Shown here one piece after another: positions 7,332 to 9,790 of a DNA stretch of 9,790 bases. Location: positions 1 to 9,790 of the forward strand of contig DFPL01000243.1 in assembly GCA_002377245.1 (NCBI GenBank). Direction: 5' to 3'. Within the stretch, counting starts at the first letter, position 1. The number at the start of each line of letters is the position of its first letter. A model generated the notes under the pieces. That model was given only the letters and a program-made list of their open reading frames with translations. It was not told where the DNA came from and ran no database searches. The stretch is from Enterobacteriaceae bacterium UBA3516. GTDB taxonomy: Bacteria > Pseudomonadota > Gammaproteobacteria > Enterobacterales > Enterobacteriaceae. The position numbers and the translations under genes are program-made.

Positions 7332-8381
7332 TTACTGAGCAAAGGGACTTTTGGTTTCATAAGATTGGTTATATATCGCATCGGAAACCAAATAATCGTA
7401 AATATCATCAACAATATCGATGCCATGTATTGCTGAGTTTTTTTCGTTGATATCTAAATTCTGCCCTGGGTAATAAACCTGGTTAAAGCCAGGTGCAGGA
7501 GGAACATCGTTTAACTCACGCAGGGTCTGACTCAAATGCTGGCGAAATAACGCGGCAGAAGTGAAATAATTCGGGTTAATCACAATATGCAATTGGCCGA
7601 GATTCCGCCCGGCGCCTAAATCTGCGTACATGGAACTGACCTGGCGACCAAACGGCAGGCCGAGCAGAATGCCGGAAAGCACGTCGATCATCATCATCAG
7701 CCCATAGCCTTTCGGGCCGGCTGCTGGCAGTAATGCATTCACGGCAAACGGATCGGTGGTCGGCGCGCCATGCTTATCAACCGCCCAACCTTCAGGAATG
7801 CTTTCATTACGTGAACGGGCGTCCAGCACTTTGCCCCATGCCTGCACGGTGGTGGCCATATCAAAGGTCACGATATCGTCGTTTTCGCCCGGTGCGGCAA
7901 AAGCTAACGGGTTCGTGCCGTAGTAAATCTCCGCCCCTCCGAAGGGGACGACCATCGGGTCGGACTGACAGACCGACAGGCCAATCAACCCGGCGCGCGC
8001 GGCCTGTTGCACAAAATATGAGATAGCACCGCTGTGGCCCATACGGCTGATGCCGACCACGGCAACACCCTGTTTTTGTGCTATATCGATGGCAAATTCC
8101 ATCCCCGCTTTTGCCGCCACCTGGCCGGCCGCATTATCGGCATGCAGGATGGCGGTGCAGGGGCCGGTCTGTTCGAAACGAAATTCGGGGTGACGGTTGG
8201 TTCCCCCTTTTGCAATACGCTCGGCGTAATATTCAGCACGTACTGCCCCGTGAGAATGAATCCCTCTGGCATCGGCAAAAACTAATACTTCCGCAATGGT
8301 GGCGGCGTGCTCACGATTAAGCCCGGCTTTATGCAGCTTATTCTCAATAAGCTGATGGAGTGTTTCCCGACTGACTCTCAT
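7332..8381 (-). CDS. allD: Ureidoglycolate dehydrogenase (NAD+)
   Basis: The product oxidises (S)-ureidoglycolate to oxalurate with NAD+, directing the pathway toward oxamate and carbamoyl phosphate under anaerobic, nitrogen-poor conditions. It is a 349-residue member of the malate/L-sulfolactate (LDH2/MDH2) oxidoreductase family with the same length as E. coli AllD. Visible family features are RGIHSHGA (H42 and H44), GISRMGHSGAISYF with the catalytic-region H116, QSDPMVVPFGGAEIYYGTNPLAFAAP, TVQAWGKV and GPKGYGLMMMIDVLSG. The C-terminus YETKSPFAQ matches E. coli closely. ATG 8381 has AAGGA with a 6-base spacer on the - strand. It is first in the allDCE operon and divergent from fdrA across 311 bases. 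In E. coli this operon needs the LysR-type activator AllS; candidate operators are described in the intergenic entries. Confidence 0.97.
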   Translation of the reverse strand: MRVSRETLHQLIENKLHKAGLNREHAATIAEVLVFADARGIHSHGAVRAEYYAERIAKGGTNRHPEFRFEQTGPCTAILHADNAAGQVAAKAGMEFAIDIAQKQGVAVVGISRMGHSGAISYFVQQAARAGLIGLSVCQSDPMVVPFGGAEIYYGTNPLAFAAPGENDDIVTFDMATTVQAWGKVLDARSRNESIPEGWAVDKHGAPTTDPFAVNALLPAAGPKGYGLMMMIDVLSGILLGLPFGRQVSSMYADLGAGRNLGQLHIVINPNYFTSAALFRQHLSQTLRELNDVPPAPGFNQVYYPGQNLDINEKNSAIHGIDIVDDIYDYLVSDAIYNQSYETKSPFAQ

Positions 8382-8588
8382 CTGTCTTCCTTTTGACGGC
8401 GGTGTGAAGCATGACTGCCGATAACATACCGGGAAAATAAACCTGAATTGTGATCTGCGTCGGTGAAAATATATAGTTAGAATTTATTTGATAATCGCCT
8501 TTTGTTTTTCTGATGGTTTTAAATAAACATGATTTAAAAATAATGGGCAATTGTGTCGGTACTGTTTAAATTCTTTTGCTAATAATTC

Positions 8589-8610
8589 AAGTGTGATGGT
8601 GGTCACTCAA
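8589..8610. promoter_or_regulatory. Putative CRP-cAMP binding site
   Basis: The core TGTGA-TGGTGG-TCACT at 8592-8607 matches 9 of the 10 conserved positions of TGTGA-N6-TCACA, and the left flank begins AAG. Its centre (8599.5) is about 93 bases before the fdrA ATG and about 218 before the allD ATG, so it could serve fdrA most directly and allD with help from looping or AllS. Carbon control of ureide catabolism is plausible but inferred. Confidence 0.7.
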
Positions 8611-8659
8611 ATAAACCCCATTGCTGGATACCGTAAATATCAATCAGCAAGGCTCGTTA

Positions 8660-8678
8660 AATTGCAATGGGTGCAATT
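8660..8678. promoter_or_regulatory. Perfect palindrome, candidate AllS or other operator
   Basis: AATTGCA and TGCAATT form perfect 7-base arms around a 5-base spacer. It contains a T-N11-A pattern (8663 and 8675), as favoured by LysR-type regulators, and ends four bases before the fdrA Shine-Dalgarno. In E. coli AllS, a LysR-type activator, controls the neighbouring allD operon, making it a leading candidate ligand; I cannot confirm its motif from memory. A hairpin near the fdrA ribosome binding site is the alternative. Confidence 0.5.
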
Positions 8679-8692
8679 ATTGAGGAGACGTT

Positions 8693-9790
8693 ATGATCCA
8701 CGCCTTTATAAAAAAGGGATGTTTTCAGGACTCAGTCAGTTTAATGCTTATTTCGCGCAAACTCAGTGCTGCGGAAAAAGTGGATGATGTATCAGTAATG
8801 ATGGGCACGCCTGCCAATAAGTCGCTGCTGGAAACCACCGGTTTCTGGCATGACGATTTTCACTCCGCCACCCCGAATGACATTTGCGTGGCGATTCGCA
8901 CCGATGCGGATGACGATGGGATCACCGCGCTCATTCTGCAGCAGCTGGACGATGCGCTGCAGGCGCTGGCACAAGGGGCAGGATCAAGCCAGGCGTTGCC
9001 GCAGGCTCGGCGTTGGGAAAGCGCCTGCCAGAAGCTGCCTGACGCCAATCTGACGTTGATTTCCGTCGCAGGCGAGTATGCGGCGGAGCTGGCGCATCAG
9101 GCGCTGGATCGCGATCAGAACGTGATGATGTTTTCCGACAACGTGACCCTGGCCGATGAAATTGCCCTGAAAAGCCGTGCGCGGGACAAAGGCCTGCTGG
9201 TGATGGGGCCGGACTGCGGCACCAGCATGATTGCAGGCACGCCGCTGGCCTTCGCCAACGTGATGCCAGAAGGGTGCATCGGCGTGGTGGGCGCATCCGG
9301 GACCGGTATTCAGGAGTTGTGTTCACAAATCGCGCTGGGCGGAGAAGGGGTAACTCATGCGTTGGGTCTGGGTGGGCGCGATTTGAGTGCCGAAGTGGGG
9401 GGCATCAGTGCCATCACGGCGCTGGAAATGCTGACAAACGATGCGCCGAGCCAGGTACTGGCGTTTGTTTCTAAGCCCCCTGCTGATGCCGTTCGTGCAC
9501 AGATCGTTTCTGCGATGAAGGCCAGCGGCAAACCGGTGGTTGCACTGTTTTTGGGATACCAGGCTCCGCGCGCCCGTGAGGAAAACGTCTGGTTTGCGGC
9601 GACGATTGACGAGGCTGCGCGACTTGCCTGCTTACTGGCGCGGGTTATTTCCCGCCAGAACATGCTGCCTGCCAGCACCGGCGGGACGATCCGCGGCCTC
9701 TATACCGGCGGCACGCTGGCAGCTGAAGCGGCGGGATTACTCGCGGGCCATCTCGGCGTCGCGCCCGATGCCGCCCACCATCACGGCATG
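8693..9790 (+). CDS. fdrA: FdrA/AllF, oxamate carbamoyltransferase subunit (5' part)
   Basis: The frame begins at ATG 8693 and is still open at the window end after 366 codons; E. coli FdrA is 555 aa. The start is set by AGGAG at 8683-8687 with a 5-base spacer, and by the N-terminus MIHAFIKKGCFQDSVSLM, which matches E. coli. The protein resembles the succinyl-CoA synthetase alpha family: LLVMGPDCGTSMI (about 168-180) and EGCIGVVGASGTGIQEL (about 193-209) recall its nucleotide/CoA-binding and ligase segments, and GLYTGGTLAAEAAGLL (about 335-350) begins the next domain. FdrA, with the proteins formerly called YlbE and YlbF (AllG, AllH), was reported to form the oxamate transcarbamylase that converts oxalurate plus phosphate to oxamate and carbamoyl phosphate; a carbamate kinase then makes ATP. 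Those partners should lie just past the edge. The name fdrA comes from an older suppressor phenotype. It diverges from allD, which makes its substrate. Confidence 0.95.
   Translation, partial: MIHAFIKKGCFQDSVSLMLISRKLSAAEKVDDVSVMMGTPANKSLLETTGFWHDDFHSATPNDICVAIRTDADDDGITALILQQLDDALQALAQGAGSSQALPQARRWESACQKLPDANLTLISVAGEYAAELAHQALDRDQNVMMFSDNVTLADEIALKSRARDKGLLVMGPDCGTSMIAGTPLAFANVMPEGCIGVVGASGTGIQELCSQIALGGEGVTHALGLGGRDLSAEVGGISAITALEMLTNDAPSQVLAFVSKPPADAVRAQIVSAMKASGKPVVALFLGYQAPRAREENVWFAATIDEAARLACLLARVISRQNMLPASTGGTIRGLYTGGTLAAEAAGLLAGHLGVAPDAAHHHGM

Larger units (their letters stand above)
8382..8692. promoter_or_regulatory. Divergent allD-fdrA regulatory region
   Basis: These 311 bases separate the divergent starts of allD and fdrA, hold no supported gene, and are AT-rich. 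Directly visible elements are the CRP-like site at 8589-8610 and the perfect palindrome at 8660-8678. A weaker CRP-like sequence (7 of 10 conserved positions) sits at 8449-8464, near allD. A TATATT on the - strand at 8473-8468 could be an allD -10 box but has no good -35, which would fit an activator-dependent promoter. I find no strong sigma-70 pair for fdrA. Confidence 0.6.

Noticed and set aside
8344..8550. 68-codon - strand frame upstream of allD
   Set aside because: It overlaps the allD start in another frame and occupies the promoter region; no ribosome binding site.
8551..8787. 78-codon + strand frame spanning the allD-fdrA region
   Set aside because: It begins with a non-ATG start, crosses the CRP site and palindrome, and overlaps fdrA in another frame.

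Overview
The window is a chromosomal stretch of a member of the Enterobacteriaceae. The allantoin (purine-ureide) catabolism regulon is laid out almost as in Escherichia coli, and from memory each protein is close to its E. coli counterpart, with every metal or catalytic residue I could recall in place. I cannot fix the genus from this sequence alone.

Layout. Positions 1-831 hold the 3' part of an allantoin permease gene (ybbW/allP type, + strand). Then come allB (allantoinase, 908-2269) and glxK (glycerate 2-kinase, 2341-3483), all on the + strand. The purine permease gene ybbY, which lies between allB and glxK in E. coli K-12, is absent; the 71-base gap holds a perfect hairpin with a UNCG-type loop. 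On the - strand, reading leftward from 8381, are allD (ureidoglycolate dehydrogenase), allC (allantoate amidohydrolase) and allE (ureidoglycine aminohydrolase). They are tightly spaced and end in an intrinsic terminator at 5165-5190. Diverging from allD is the 5' part of fdrA (allF, 8693 to the window edge), a subunit of oxamate carbamoyltransferase. The 311-base allD-fdrA intergenic region carries a near-consensus CRP site and a perfect palindrome that could bind the LysR-type activator AllS.

How the genes work together. Allantoin is imported (YbbW), opened to allantoate (AllB), then hydrolysed to ureidoglycine (AllC) and deaminated to ureidoglycolate (AllE). Ureidoglycolate can be oxidised to oxalurate (AllD), which FdrA with its partners splits by phosphorolysis to oxamate and carbamoyl phosphate. 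The alternative route through glyoxylate and tartronate semialdehyde ends at glycerate, which GlxK phosphorylates.

The anomaly. Between the convergent ends of glxK and allE, which are neighbours in E. coli K-12, lie about 1.8 kb of visibly AT-richer DNA (3484-5277). This stretch holds one sizeable gene (3901-5007, 368 aa) unrelated to allantoin metabolism, with its own consensus-like promoter. Its middle carries the second half of a GIY-YIG nuclease signature (YVGQG, then R..RLH.H...Q.IL, then E..LI.YF.P.YN), flanked by N- and C-terminal regions I do not recognise. It looks like a horizontally acquired orphan gene in a convergent intergenic slot, with no integrase, transposase or obvious target-site duplication beside it. 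It is the best candidate here for an undescribed system, possibly defence-related, though that role is inference only.
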